Assembly: GCF_027244095.1 (NCBI RefSeq)
Contig: NC_069669.1
Location: forward strand, 5,730,501 to 5,794,500
Direction of reading: 5' to 3'
DNA from: Hemicordylus capensis
Taxonomy: Eukaryota; Chordata; Lepidosauria; Squamata; Cordylidae
DNA: 64,000 bases
In this document: piece after piece, positions 18,801 to 29,000 of the stretch
Layout: each line of letters starts with the position of its first letter
Numbering within the stretch: position 1 is the first letter of the stretch
Notes under the pieces: model-generated
Databases searched by the model: none
Seen by the model: the letters and a program-made list of their open reading frames with translations, nothing else
What the model was told of the DNA's origin: nothing
Made by a program: the position numbers and the translations under genes

Positions 18801-21800
18801 ACGCCCCTGCAGTGCGCCAAGCCCAATTCCCCAGCCTGGAGGGCCATGCAGGACGCTGCCTCCCTGCCTCCGGGCCCAGAGGAGCGGATCCTCAGCAGGT
18901 GAGCGGCGCCCTGGCGTGGCGGGGGAAAGCGTCCCTGGGGGAGCTCTGGGGGGTCCCTCGCCTCCTTCCAGAAGCTGCTGCCCATCTGCGCAGGCCAGAC
19001 GGAGCTAGACGGAGCAGGGCTCTGACTCGGTATAGGGCAGCTGCCGGTGTTCCTCCCCAGGGACATCTCCCAGGGCTTTGAGGGCGTCCCCATCCCCTGC
19101 CTCAACGGGGTGGACCAAGACCCGTGTCCCAGGGACTTCCACTACGTCACGCAGGACATCCTGTCGAATTACGAGGGTCTCTCCACCACGGACTTGTTGA
19201 GAACTCAGGTCAGAGCCGCGTCTGAGCCCCCTTCCTACCAGCCGGGGCCAGGGGGGGTGAGAGGCGAAGGAGGGGAGCGGCCACCCACCTCTCCTGCCTT
19301 TGCTTCCAGCACTGCGAGTGCTCCAGGACCTGCTCCATGTCCAACTGCCCCTGCGTCCAGCGCAGCCGGCGCACCTGGTACACTCTGGTGAGAACCACAC
19401 AGGTTGGGGGGTGTGCGTGTGGGGGGGAGGGGGTTCCCCCCTTCCTTCTCCTCCTTCCGCCCCCTCTGGAGCCGTGGCCGGGGCGACTGAGGGCCAGCCC
19501 CGCTTCTTCCTCTCGTGGTCCAGGACGGCCAGCTCGTGCCCACTTCGGCCAGGGAAGCCGAGAGAGGTTACGTCTACGAGTGCCATGTGCTCTGCTGGTG
19601 TGCCAAGTCCTGCCCCAACCGGGTGGTGCAGAAGGGCCTCAGGTGAGCCCAGCCGCTTCGGCCAGAAAGGCTGCGGCGGGGAGCCCGCCGAGCCGACGCC
19701 TTGGCCCGTGTCTCCGCTGGCAGCTAGGAGAGGCTCTCTGAGCCTTCTCTCCACAGCCTGGGCCCCCTGGACAGCCCCCAGCAGGCCCCGTGATCTGTGG
19801 AATTCTCTGCCATGGGATGCGGTGAGGGCCACTGACTTGGGAGGCTTTAAAAGGGGCCTAGAGAAATTCGTGGAGAACAGGTCAGTGGCTACTAGTCTGA
19901 TGGCTATCAGCCACCTCCAGCCGCAGAGGCAAGATGCCTCCAAATACCAGCCGCAGGGGAGCAACAGCAGGAGAGAGGGAGGAGCCCACAGACACCCCTT
20001 GTCTGTGGGCTTCCCAGCGGCATCTGGTGGGCCACTGCGGGAAACAGGATGCTGGACCAGGGCAAGCGGTGCTTGTGACCTGCCTTGGGGCCTTCTTTGG
20101 CTGGGGGTGGGTAGGTGGGCGGCATGTTCCCTTGTGCCCCCCCCCATCCCAGCTTTGCATCCTATCTGCAGCTCTCAGCTGGCCCCACTCTGTGCTCTTG
20201 GAGGGTTCAAGCCCTTCCTCGGTCTGGAGCATTCCTCGTCTGGCTTCCCACACCCCAGGGAACATCTCTGCTTCCTCTTTCCGTAGGATCCAGCTCCAAC
20301 TCTACAAGACGCTGGAGAAGGGCTGGGGGATACGCACTGTGCAGGATTTGCCCCGAGGGACTTTCATTTGCCAGTGAGTTGCAGGGTGGCGGTTTGGGGG
20401 TGGGGGGGCTCTTCTCCGACTTCTCCCCTTTGCAGCTTTGGGGAGGGGGGGTGCTGGGTCCAGCAGCCCCTCCTCACTCCTCTCCCCCCCCTTTGCCAGG
20501 TACTTTGGGGAGCTGCTCCCCGACACAGAGATTGAGCAGCGAGAAGAGGACACTTACCACTATGTGATGGAAACAGAGGTGAGCCCCCCCCGCCCGGCCC
20601 ACTGGGGAGGGCTCAGCAGCTCCTCCTGAAACACACCCTTGGAGAAGCCGCTGCCAGCCTGTGAAGACAATCCTGAGCTAGACAGACCAAGGGTCTGACT
20701 CAGTCTATGGCAGCTGAGCTGCCTATGTACCCCAACCCCAGTCAGGCTGGAGAGACCTGGCAGGGAGGAGGGAGGCCCATGGCTCCGTGCTGGGGCCGAG
20801 GGCACGCAGGCGAAAGATGAGCCCCAGTGCTAGCACCCTGACTCCTCCAGGACGGGCAGTACTACTACCTGGACGGCCGTTTCTACAGCGGGGTGGGCCG
20901 CTTCATGAACCACGCCTGTGAGCCCAACGTGATACCGCTGCGGGTGTGTGTGGGCCACGAGATCCCGGGCATTGCTTTCTTCACCCATCGGGCCATCCAG
21001 GCGGGCGAAGAGCTGGGGTAGGTGCTGTGTGGGAGAAGGGTGGGGCACCCAATGAGCCAGGGAGGCAGCTCAGAGGTGGCTCCTCTCTTGCCCACCCCGC
21101 ACAAGAGCCACGCGGCCTGCAGGCTGCTCATTCGTCAGGTAGAGCTTTAACCTCGACCTGACGAGTGGCCACCTTGTAGGCAGTGTGGGCTCTTGGGTGG
21201 GGCACACGGCATGCGCGAGAAAGGAGGCACCCAAGCGGCTGCCGGGAAGCAGAGGCAGCTGCACCTCCTTGGTCACCTCTTGTTTTGTGAGGGCCAGCTG
21301 CTGCTGAGTGCAGGGCCCCTGGGTCCCAGAAGCCTATTGTGGGGGGTGTGGAGCCCAGAAGAGGCCTGTGAAAAGGAAAGCAAATAGGGTCAGAGGAGAG
21401 GAGAGCTGGCCTTGTGGTCGCAAGCATGACTTTCCCCCTTAGCTGAGCAGGGTCCGCCCTGGTTGCATATGAAAGGGAGACTAGCGCTGGAAGACCTTCC
21501 CCTTAAGGGGATGGAGCCACCACTGCCAGTCTGTGAAGACAATCCTGAGCTAGATCGACCAAGGGTCTGACTCAGTATGTGGCAGCTTCCTGTGTCCCTA
21601 AGCTCCAGGGAGAGAGGCAGGTGGCCTGGTCTGGGGCTTGTGTGTGTCAAAAAACTCAGGCAGCCTCTTTCCCCTTGGAGCAGCCTGTTGGGCCTCCTGC
21701 CGCCTGCGAGGCATCCTCAGGGCCCCTCCATGCACTGCGCCGGCAGCAACCTCTCCGTCCCTTCTCAAGCGGGGCTGCTGCTTCTTCCTGCCCGCAGGTT

Positions 21801-22161
21801 CAACTACGGCAGTTCCTACTGGGAGGTCAAAGGCCCGCACGCCTGCAAGTGCTACTCGCCCAAGTGCAGGTTCCCGCCGCCGCCCCGGGACGCGGGAGGA
21901 GACTCCGGCCTGGAGAGCGGCGGCAGCAGCAGCAGCTCCCGCCGTCCGCTCCGAGGCTTTGCGCTCAAATCCAAGCGCAAGAACCCGCTGCGGGTCATCA
22001 CGCGCTCCCGCCGCGCTCAGCAGCAGGCCCGCGCTGCCTTGATGGAGGCAGGCCCCCCGCAGCCGGGAGAGGAGGCCGAGGGGGCGTCGAGGCCGCCGCC
22101 GCCGCCTCCTGCCGCCGAGGCGTCCCCAGATGCCGAAGGAAGGAGCCGCGGACCGGACTGA
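15818..22161 (+). CDS. EHMTL-A: short EHMT1/2 (GLP/G9a)-like ankyrin-SET protein, 14 exons, 559 aa
   Basis: Predicted nuclear histone-lysine methyltransferase of the G9a/GLP type (H3K9 in that family; substrate inferred). Exons: 15818-15830, 16243-16286, 16373-16453, 16553-16642, 17365-17469, 18254-18408, 18749-18898, 19061-19208, 19310-19387, 19524-19642, 20287-20373, 20500-20578, 20851-21017, 21798-22161; all GT-AG and in one frame. Ankyrin repeats span residues ~47-205 (TPLFWATEYRHEKLVELLL, LCLHWAAFVG). The pre-SET (~213-325) keeps nine Cys (HCEC, RTC, NCPC, YEC, LCWC, SC). SET motifs are GWGIRTVQDLP, RFMNHACEPN (~401-410) and GEELGFNYG, with post-SET CKCYSPKC. A basic C-tail (LKSKRKNP, RSRRAQQQAR) is followed by Pro/Ala/Glu-rich sequence. 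The ~600-residue N-terminal half of EHMT1/2 is absent; residues 1-46 resemble nothing I know. Arg81 replaces the first cage Trp of G9a. The ATG (agcATGg) is chosen because exon 1 fits in phase and is conserved in EHMTL-B. Confidence 0.88.
16728..17033 (+). repeat. SINE-A in EHMTL-A intron 4
   Basis: From ggagagctggccttgtgg to gcagcttcctatgttccta. The equivalent intron of EHMTL-B (45122-45338) lacks it, so it was inserted, or escaped homogenisation, after the copies separated. Confidence 0.8.
17769..17813. repeat. (GT)n microsatellite
   Basis: Interrupted GT run in EHMTL-A intron 5. Confidence 0.75.
19777..20075 (+). mobile_element. CR1-clade LINE, 3'-end fragment in EHMTL-A intron 10
   Basis: It contains gatctgtggaattctctgcc, ggaggctttaaaaggggcct and aggcaagatgcctcc. 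It matches the ORF2 C-terminus and 3' UTR of the copy at 41597-42232 and is 5'-truncated. Confidence 0.8.
20630..20735 (+). repeat. SINE-A 3' fragment in EHMTL-A intron 12
   Basis: cttggagaagccgctgccag, tgagctagacagaccaa and actcagtctatggcagct. Confidence 0.7.
21396..21602 (+). repeat. SINE-A with internal deletion in EHMTL-A intron 13
   Basis: Head gagagctggccttgtggtcg, then a jump from ggggatggagccaccactgc to the 3' end gtggcagcttcctgtgt. Confidence 0.75.
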
Positions 22162-23000
22162 TGGTGCCCCCCCCCCGCTGCCGTGGACCCCCCTTCTGTG
22201 CCCTGAGCAAGCTCAATAAAGAGGCGGAGATGTGAAAGGGCTGGCTGGCTGGCTCCTCCGACGTGCCTGGGCGGGCAGAGGCGCTACGCGGGCTGCTGCG
22301 CCCCGACAGCGCCGGCTCGGCTGTGGCCGTTGGGCGGGCGGGCTGCGCTCCAAGCCGGGTCTTGCTGGGCCTGCTCCTCGGCCCCACTGGCGCCCGCCTC
22401 CCTGAGGCGCGAGTTGCCCGACGGGGCAGCCCCCCCCCCCGGCGGTGCTTGGCGTTTGGGAGCGGACGACGAGTCTGGCTGGCTCCCCCGACAGCCGCTC
22501 CATTCAGCGGAGGAGGGGAAGCAGAGAGGAGGAGGAAGAGCTTGCGGGGTTCTCCAGGGCCGGCCGGCCGGCCGTCCTTCCGCGGGGGGCGGGCTCCTCC
22601 TCCTCGGGACGACCGGCGGGGCAGGCTGCTCGGCTCCGTCCAGGAACCGGGCGGCGCGCCGAGCCCGCAGGAGAGCGCGGAGGGGCGAGCGCTTCGCTCA
22701 CCGGCCGCCCAGCAGGGGGCAGCAGAGCGCCGCCGGGGACGGAGCCCGGCTCAGCCGGGATGCCCCGGCACCACCCCGGGCGAGAGGCTGGCTGCGGGGC
22801 CGCAGCAGACGCAGGAGTCCCCCTGGAGGAGGAGGAGGAGGAGGAAGGTCGGCGCCGCCGCCGCGGTCTGTGCTGCCCCGGCTCCCACCATGACCATCAG
22901 CGCGCTCCGCCCGGGGAGCAGCCACCGCCTGCAGCTGCCATGCCTGGCCAAGGTGGGCAAGGGCGGGCGGGCAGCCTCGCCATACCTTCTTGCCTGGGCT
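21850..23000. promoter_or_regulatory. CpG-rich block at RGS11 exon 1 and the EHMTL-A 3' end
   Basis: Very GC-rich and dense in CG dinucleotides from the last EHMTL-A exon through RGS11 exon 1. This is the usual look of a CpG-island promoter. Only about 670 bases separate the EHMTL-A polyadenylation signal from the RGS11 ATG, so the RGS11 promoter must lie in or against the EHMTL-A 3' end. Confidence 0.65.
22215..22220 (+). promoter_or_regulatory. Polyadenylation signal AATAAA of EHMTL-A
   Basis: Canonical signal 53 bases after the stop codon. EHMTL-B has an equivalent AATAAA after its stop. Confidence 0.75.
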
Positions 23001-26000
23001 GGGACTGCCTGCCGCCCATCAGCCGGGGCCTGCTGCCTGCCTGGCGCTCAGCCAGACTGGCTGCCTGGGGAGGGTGGGGGTGGGGGGGGGGCGCGTGGCG
23101 GGCATCGCCGCTGCCTGGCTCCTTGCAGGAGGCCCCGATTCAGTCCCTGGCTGGCAGCATCTCTCCAGGCCGGGCTGCGAAAGAGGGCGGCGGCGGCCGC
23201 CGAGAGGTCACCTGGCGGAGTGCGGACTCGGCAGAAAACCTCTTTGGGGTCCTCCTCGGTCTTGTGGTGCCCCGACGAGGACTTTGCCGCTGCCCCCCCC
23301 CCATCCGCAGGGGAAGGCTCTTCTCTGCCCCCCCGCCAAAAAAAAAATAACCAGGTCTGGGCGAGCTGGATGCTCGGGCGATCTCGAAGTGGAGGACGGA
23401 TGCTCTGACTCGGCAGAAGGCGGCAGCGGAATCCATCGGGAGGTGTTGGCGCGCGGGGTGGGGAGTCTGCCGGAGAGCCGGGATCTCTCACTCCTCCCGG
23501 AGGCGGCAGCAGCAGCAGCAGCAGCAGCACTGCGTGGGGCGGGGGGGGCGGGGAACATGTACAGTCTCGCACAATCCCTGCAGGGCGGGAGGGAGGGGCC
23601 CGCCGGCGGTGACCCCCCCCCGCCAGCCCACCTCCGGTCTGTGTTCTCCTGCAGATGGAGCGGGTGGTGGTTGGCATGCAAGACCCCGACATGGGCATCA
23701 AAATGCGGAGCCAGCGGCTGCTCATCACGGTGATTCCCCACGCGATGACCGGTGGGTGCTGCCCTCCCCTCCTCCTCCCCCCGCCCAGGAAACCCTCCCC
23801 CTCCTCCATTGCCTCATGCAGTCGGGGCCCCGCCTGCCTGCCTGCCTCCCTCCCTCCTGGCGCCCCTGGCTCAGCTCCACACAGCCTCCCCGCCCCGAAA
23901 CAGCAGCAGGAGAGTCCCCTGGGGACGTCTAGACAGGCCGGGCAAGGATGGGATTGGCCGGGCGAGAGTCCTGTGGGACGGGGAAGCAGGGAGGTCCCAG
24001 GGAAACAGCAGCGCCTGGTCCGGATCCTGCTCCCGCCTGCTTGCCTTCGGGCATGCACGGCCTTGCTAGGGGACAGGTGGTCTTTTGCCCCTCTTGGGTG
24101 CAGGAGGTGGCAGCTCTGGTGTGAGGTGCGCCCCGTCAAAGCACTTCCAGAAAGTGGTGGTGGTGGTGGTGGTGACGTTGACCTCGCCCCCTTCCCAGTG
24201 ACTGGCTGGCTGCTCCCTCCCTCCCTCCCTCCCTGTGAGGGGCTGCAGCAGGGCAAAGCATCTCTGTCTCTCCCCAGAGCCCCCCAGCCGTGTGGTCCGG
24301 GAGGGAGGCTTAGGGGCCCTGCCTGCTGCCTGGGGGGCGGGGTGGGGGCTGGCAGGTTCCCCTCTGTGTGCTGCGCTGCTCGGCCTCTGACCCTGGCCTC
24401 CTCTCCCCAGGAAGTGATGTTGTGGACTGGCTCATCCAGAAATATGCCCTCTCCGAGGAAGGTAAGCTGGCCTGACCTCCTCCGCACAGACTGCCCTCGG
24501 GGTGCGGCCCTGGTGCGTGGGGTGGGACACGCATTTCCCATGCTGACCGGCCACTGTGGTCGCCCTCACGGGCGGCCTTTGCTAGGCATTCTGCCCCCCA
24601 GTGGAGGCTGGGCCAGGTCAAGAGATCCCTGGAGTGCAGAGGACAGGAAGCTCTAAGGAGGCCCATGGCTTGGCCAGGGCTGCACAACTTCGGCCCTCCT
24701 GCAGATGTTGGCCTACAGCTCCCATGATCCCTGGCTATTGGCCACTGTGGTTGGGGATTATGGGAGCTGTAGTCCAAAAACAGCCAGGGGGCCAAAGTGG
24801 GTCAGGCTCAGGCCTGGGGTTGGCTCTGCCTGGCATAGTCTGCCCACACCCCATAGGTTCTGGGGCCATTATCCTAGGCCTGACCAGAGAGAAATCCATT
24901 CTCCATGACCAGGTGGGAGGTGGGCCTCTCTCTGTCCCCCCTGCGGCTGCTCTACACTTTGTTCCCCAACTCTCTTCCCTCGTGTTCCTTGTAAGAGAGA
25001 TTCCCAGATGTTGTGGACTACAACTCCCATAATCCTCAACTACAATGGCCTTTACTCCATGCACTGCATGCACTTCACTGCAGCTGGGGACTATGGGAGT
25101 AGTAGTCTGCAAAATCTGGGACTCCCTCTTCCTGGGAGCACTGCTCTCTTCCCTTCTCCCCCTTGCCTTTAGAATCCCTGTCTACCCATCCCTGGGGTGC
25201 AGAGGATGGAGCTGAGCGTGGGCCGTCGCTCAGGGCTGGAGGGAGCCCCTGTGTTATACCGGCAGGAGCTCCCTGGTCCAGTCCTTGCTCTCTGTGTTGT
25301 AGAGCTTTTAAAGTTGGGATGTACAGTAGGACTACCAGGGAACAGGAATGGATGTGGAAATCATGACTGTGGCCTACATTCCAAAGCAAAGCTGACTGAG
25401 AGGCTGTGGAACAAAGCGCTTTCAATAACGCCAGGCACAGATGCTCAGTATTAGAGGAGCACAGTGAAGTTAATCCTCTCCCGGGTCAATCAGTTAATTT
25501 CCTCTTTGAAAACAAGGGTCAAAAATCCTTTTGCTTTGGAGAAGAAACTCGCGCATGCACGGCAAAAGGTATCGGACTGGGGAGGCGAGGTGCCCACGTT
25601 AACTTCTGGACCTTGGAAGTAAGAGGCATGTCCTGCAGCCTCGCCTGTTGTGCCCGTGTCCAACTTGGCCTTTGCACCTCTGCTTCCCCATGGCCTTTCA
25701 GCCCCGGTGTTCTTCCTTCGCAGGTTGGGGCTGGGCTGAAGCCAGGGCCAACAGTCTATCCGTGCTTAATTCTAAGCTCTGCATTCTGACAGCCAGACTT
25801 GTGCAAAGTTTATCTTCAGCCCCAGGACTTTGGGCTTCAAGTAAGCCCAGGAGAGGAATTATACCAGCATTCCAGAACACAGGAACATAGGAAGCTGCCA
25901 TATGCTGAGTCAGACCATTGATCTGTCTCGCTCAGTATTGTCTACACAGACTGGCAGTCTCCAAGGTTGCAGGCAGGAATCAGCCCTATCTTGGAGATGC

Positions 26001-29000
26001 AGCCAGGGAGGGAACTTGGAACCTTCCGGCTCTTCCCAGAGCAGCTCCATCCCCTGAGGGGAATCTCTTACAGGCCTGTTCTGCTTGCAGCTCTAAAGAT
26101 TTCACAAACGCATGTTAAAACAGAGCCGACCTGCTGCAAAGGCTGCTCCAGTGTGTTGCTGGTCTGATGCTCCAAGAATTTCCCCACCACCTCCTGCTTT
26201 CTAGGAACATAGGAAGCAAGCTACCTGCTAACTGATCCAAGAGGCACCTTTTAAAAGTGGTGGTTCTCTTTGTTGAGCAGGGGGAGAGCAGCTGGCCCTC
26301 TCCATCCTCAGCACAGCATCCCTCCAGTGGCGGCTGCTGGTGTCTACCTTATGCCTCTTTTTTAGACTGTGAGCCCTTTGGGGACAGGGAGACATTTTAT
26401 TTATTTATATCTATGTAAACTGCTTTGGAAATCTTTGTTGAAAAGCGGTATATAAATATTTGTTGTATTCTTATTATACTGAGTCAGACTGTGGGTCCAT
26501 CTAGCTCAGTATTATCTGGACACCAGGGCTGTACAATTTCGGCCCTCCAGCTGTTTTTGGACTACAGCTCCCATCATCCCCAGCCACAATGGCCAAAACC
26601 AGTGACCTTTGGTTGGGGATTATGGGAGTTGAAGTCCAATAACATCTGGGGACCCAGCGTTGAGAATCCCTGATCAAGAGGGCATTCCAGAGCCTGGGGG
26701 CAACAACGGAGAGGGCCCTGTCCCATGCACACAACAATTTAGCCTCCTTCAGAGTCGGCACATGGATCAAAGCCGCCCCACCCCCCGCCCCATGTTCTCT
26801 TTCCCTGTCTCTAAGTTTGGAGCATATCTGTGGAGAAGGGAGTGTTCTGTGACCAGACATAATAGAGTTTTTGCTCTTCTCCTGGAAATGGGGGTGGGCG
26901 GGGAGAGAAGCTGATGGGGGAGGAATGGGACCTCCCATTCCTTGCTCCATTCCAAAAATCGGAGGGGTTTTAGGCCCAGGAGGGAGGCCCAAGCAGGGAC
27001 CCTCCAAAGAATAGCATCCTATCTCCTTCCTCCAGAATCCTTGCACCTGGGGAACCTGATTGTGAAGCATGGCTACATCTACCCCCTGAAGGACCCTTGC
27101 AGCCTGGTTCTGCGGGTGGACGAGACGCCCTACAGGTTTCAGGTAGGTCTGGGAGGGCCACCAGCCCCAAGGGTCTCTCAAACCGGCTGCCTTGGAAATG
27201 TGCTAGGACTGGGCAGGGGCCACAGACAAACACTACGCTTGAGGCCTTCAGAAGTTGCAATCTGGCCTGCTTGTAGGCTGGGGAGAAAACTGGCCCCCAC
27301 TCCCCCACCGGTTCCTTGAAAGTAGGGGTGTGCAAAATGTTTCCGAAATCTCGAGAGCCATTTTGGAGGCCTGTTTTTCCCTTGCTGAATATTGGAAGCT
27401 GCCTTCTACTGAGTCAGGCCAGCTCAGTATTGTCTTCACAGACTGGCAGCGGCTTCTCCAAGGTTGCAGGCAGGAATCTCTCTCAGCCCTATCTTGGAGA
27501 TGCTGCCAGGGAGGGAACTTGGAACCTAGATGCTCTTCCTAGAGTGGCTCCATCTTAAGGGGAATATCTTACTGTGCTCACACATCAAGACTCCCATTCA
27601 AATGCAAGCAGGGTGGGCCCTGCTTAGCTAAGAGGACAAGTCATGCTTGCTACCACAAGAACAGCTTTCCTCAAGGCTTTCTGGCCCAAGTAGGTTTTTC
27701 TGGCACTGGCTTCCAATCCTAGTGGGGTGGTGGTGGCTGGAGAAAGGCCTAAACATTGGTTTAAAATTGCCTGCTTGCCCATTTCCTTTGAGGGTGGTAG
27801 GTAGCACCAACTAACCCACTTTGGTGTCCCTAGGAGCTACCCATGGGGAACAATGGGGTGTTTCGTATTCCCTTATTGTTCCCTATGGCTGAAACACTTG
27901 AAACGTTTGGGGGTTTGTTCCGTTGAAACTGTGTTTGACTTGGTTGTTTCAAAGAAACGTTTTGGCCATTTGTGTTTTGTTTCGAGGTCAAAACAAAATG
28001 CAAAGTCAATTTCCTGCAGATCCTCGGTTGGCAAGGTTTTTCAGTGATTTGGGCGGGGGCATTCCAGTGATGGGGAGGTTTCAGAGGTTCGATCTGTTCA
28101 TTCTTCTTGGTGACCCTTGCTGACCTTGCTAATTTAAAATACCTTTGAATGATTTGGGGGGGTTCAAAACATTTCCAGAGGTTCAATCTGCTCATTCTTC
28201 TTGGTGACACTTGGTGATATTACAGGATTTTTTGGTGATTTTTAAAGCTTTTGGGGTGGGGTACTTTCCCCTTTATTTTTAGGTCTTTTTGCAGCCATGG
28301 TCCCCCTAACCTGCTGTTTCCCATAGAATTTAATGCCTCTCCAACCACGAATTTGCCAACGGCGAGGCTTTGCCCGAACGGAACCCTAGTGGGTTGGCAA
28401 GGGATGACTGTGTTGCTCGTGACCCATGGAGCTGTGGGTGGTAGTGTCATGCCCAGAGAAAATGCCACTGGTTTCCCTTAGGATCTTATTCCAAGAGGGG
28501 AAAGGGAGAGATGGACCCAGGAAACCGAAAATAGGTCAAAACATATGATTATGTAACTTCTATTTTAAGTCAAGCAGATGTAACAACCAGGTACATGCAC
28601 CATATTTAGCAATAGCAATAGCAATAGCACTTACATTTCTATACCGCTCTATAGCCGGAGCTCTCTAAGCGGTTTACAATGATTTAGCATATTGCCCCCA
28701 ACATTCTGGGTACTCATATTTACCCAAATAGAAGGCAACTCTGAATTTAAGATGACACCTTAAAAGGTAGAGGTCAAATACAGGTTATACCTGTATTTAC
28801 CACAAATTAAAAGGATTCTAGATTCAAGATGACCCCCCTATATTCAACAGGAAAGAACTGGGGGGGACCTTGTCTTGGAATTGGGTAAATACGGTATGTA
28901 TAATATTCAGAGGTGAGGCAATGATAATAGATGACCTGCAGGCCACGCCTGCTCCTCAGTGGCCGCTCAGCAGGCTTATATAGGAACCTAGGAAGCTGCT

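Noticed and set aside
19005-20147. 380-codon minus-strand frame
   Set aside because: Antisense shadow of EHMTL-A exons 8-10 and a CR1 tail.
22263-23408. 381-codon open frame on the plus strand
   Set aside because: CpG-block artefact overlapping RGS11 exon 1 in the wrong frame; Arg/Gly/Pro-rich with no recognisable domain.
23048-24541. 497-codon open frame on the minus strand
   Set aside because: It lies antisense over RGS11 introns 1-3 and exons 2-3 in a CG-rich stretch, is full of Pro/Gly/Arg low-complexity runs and has no family motif. A composition artefact.
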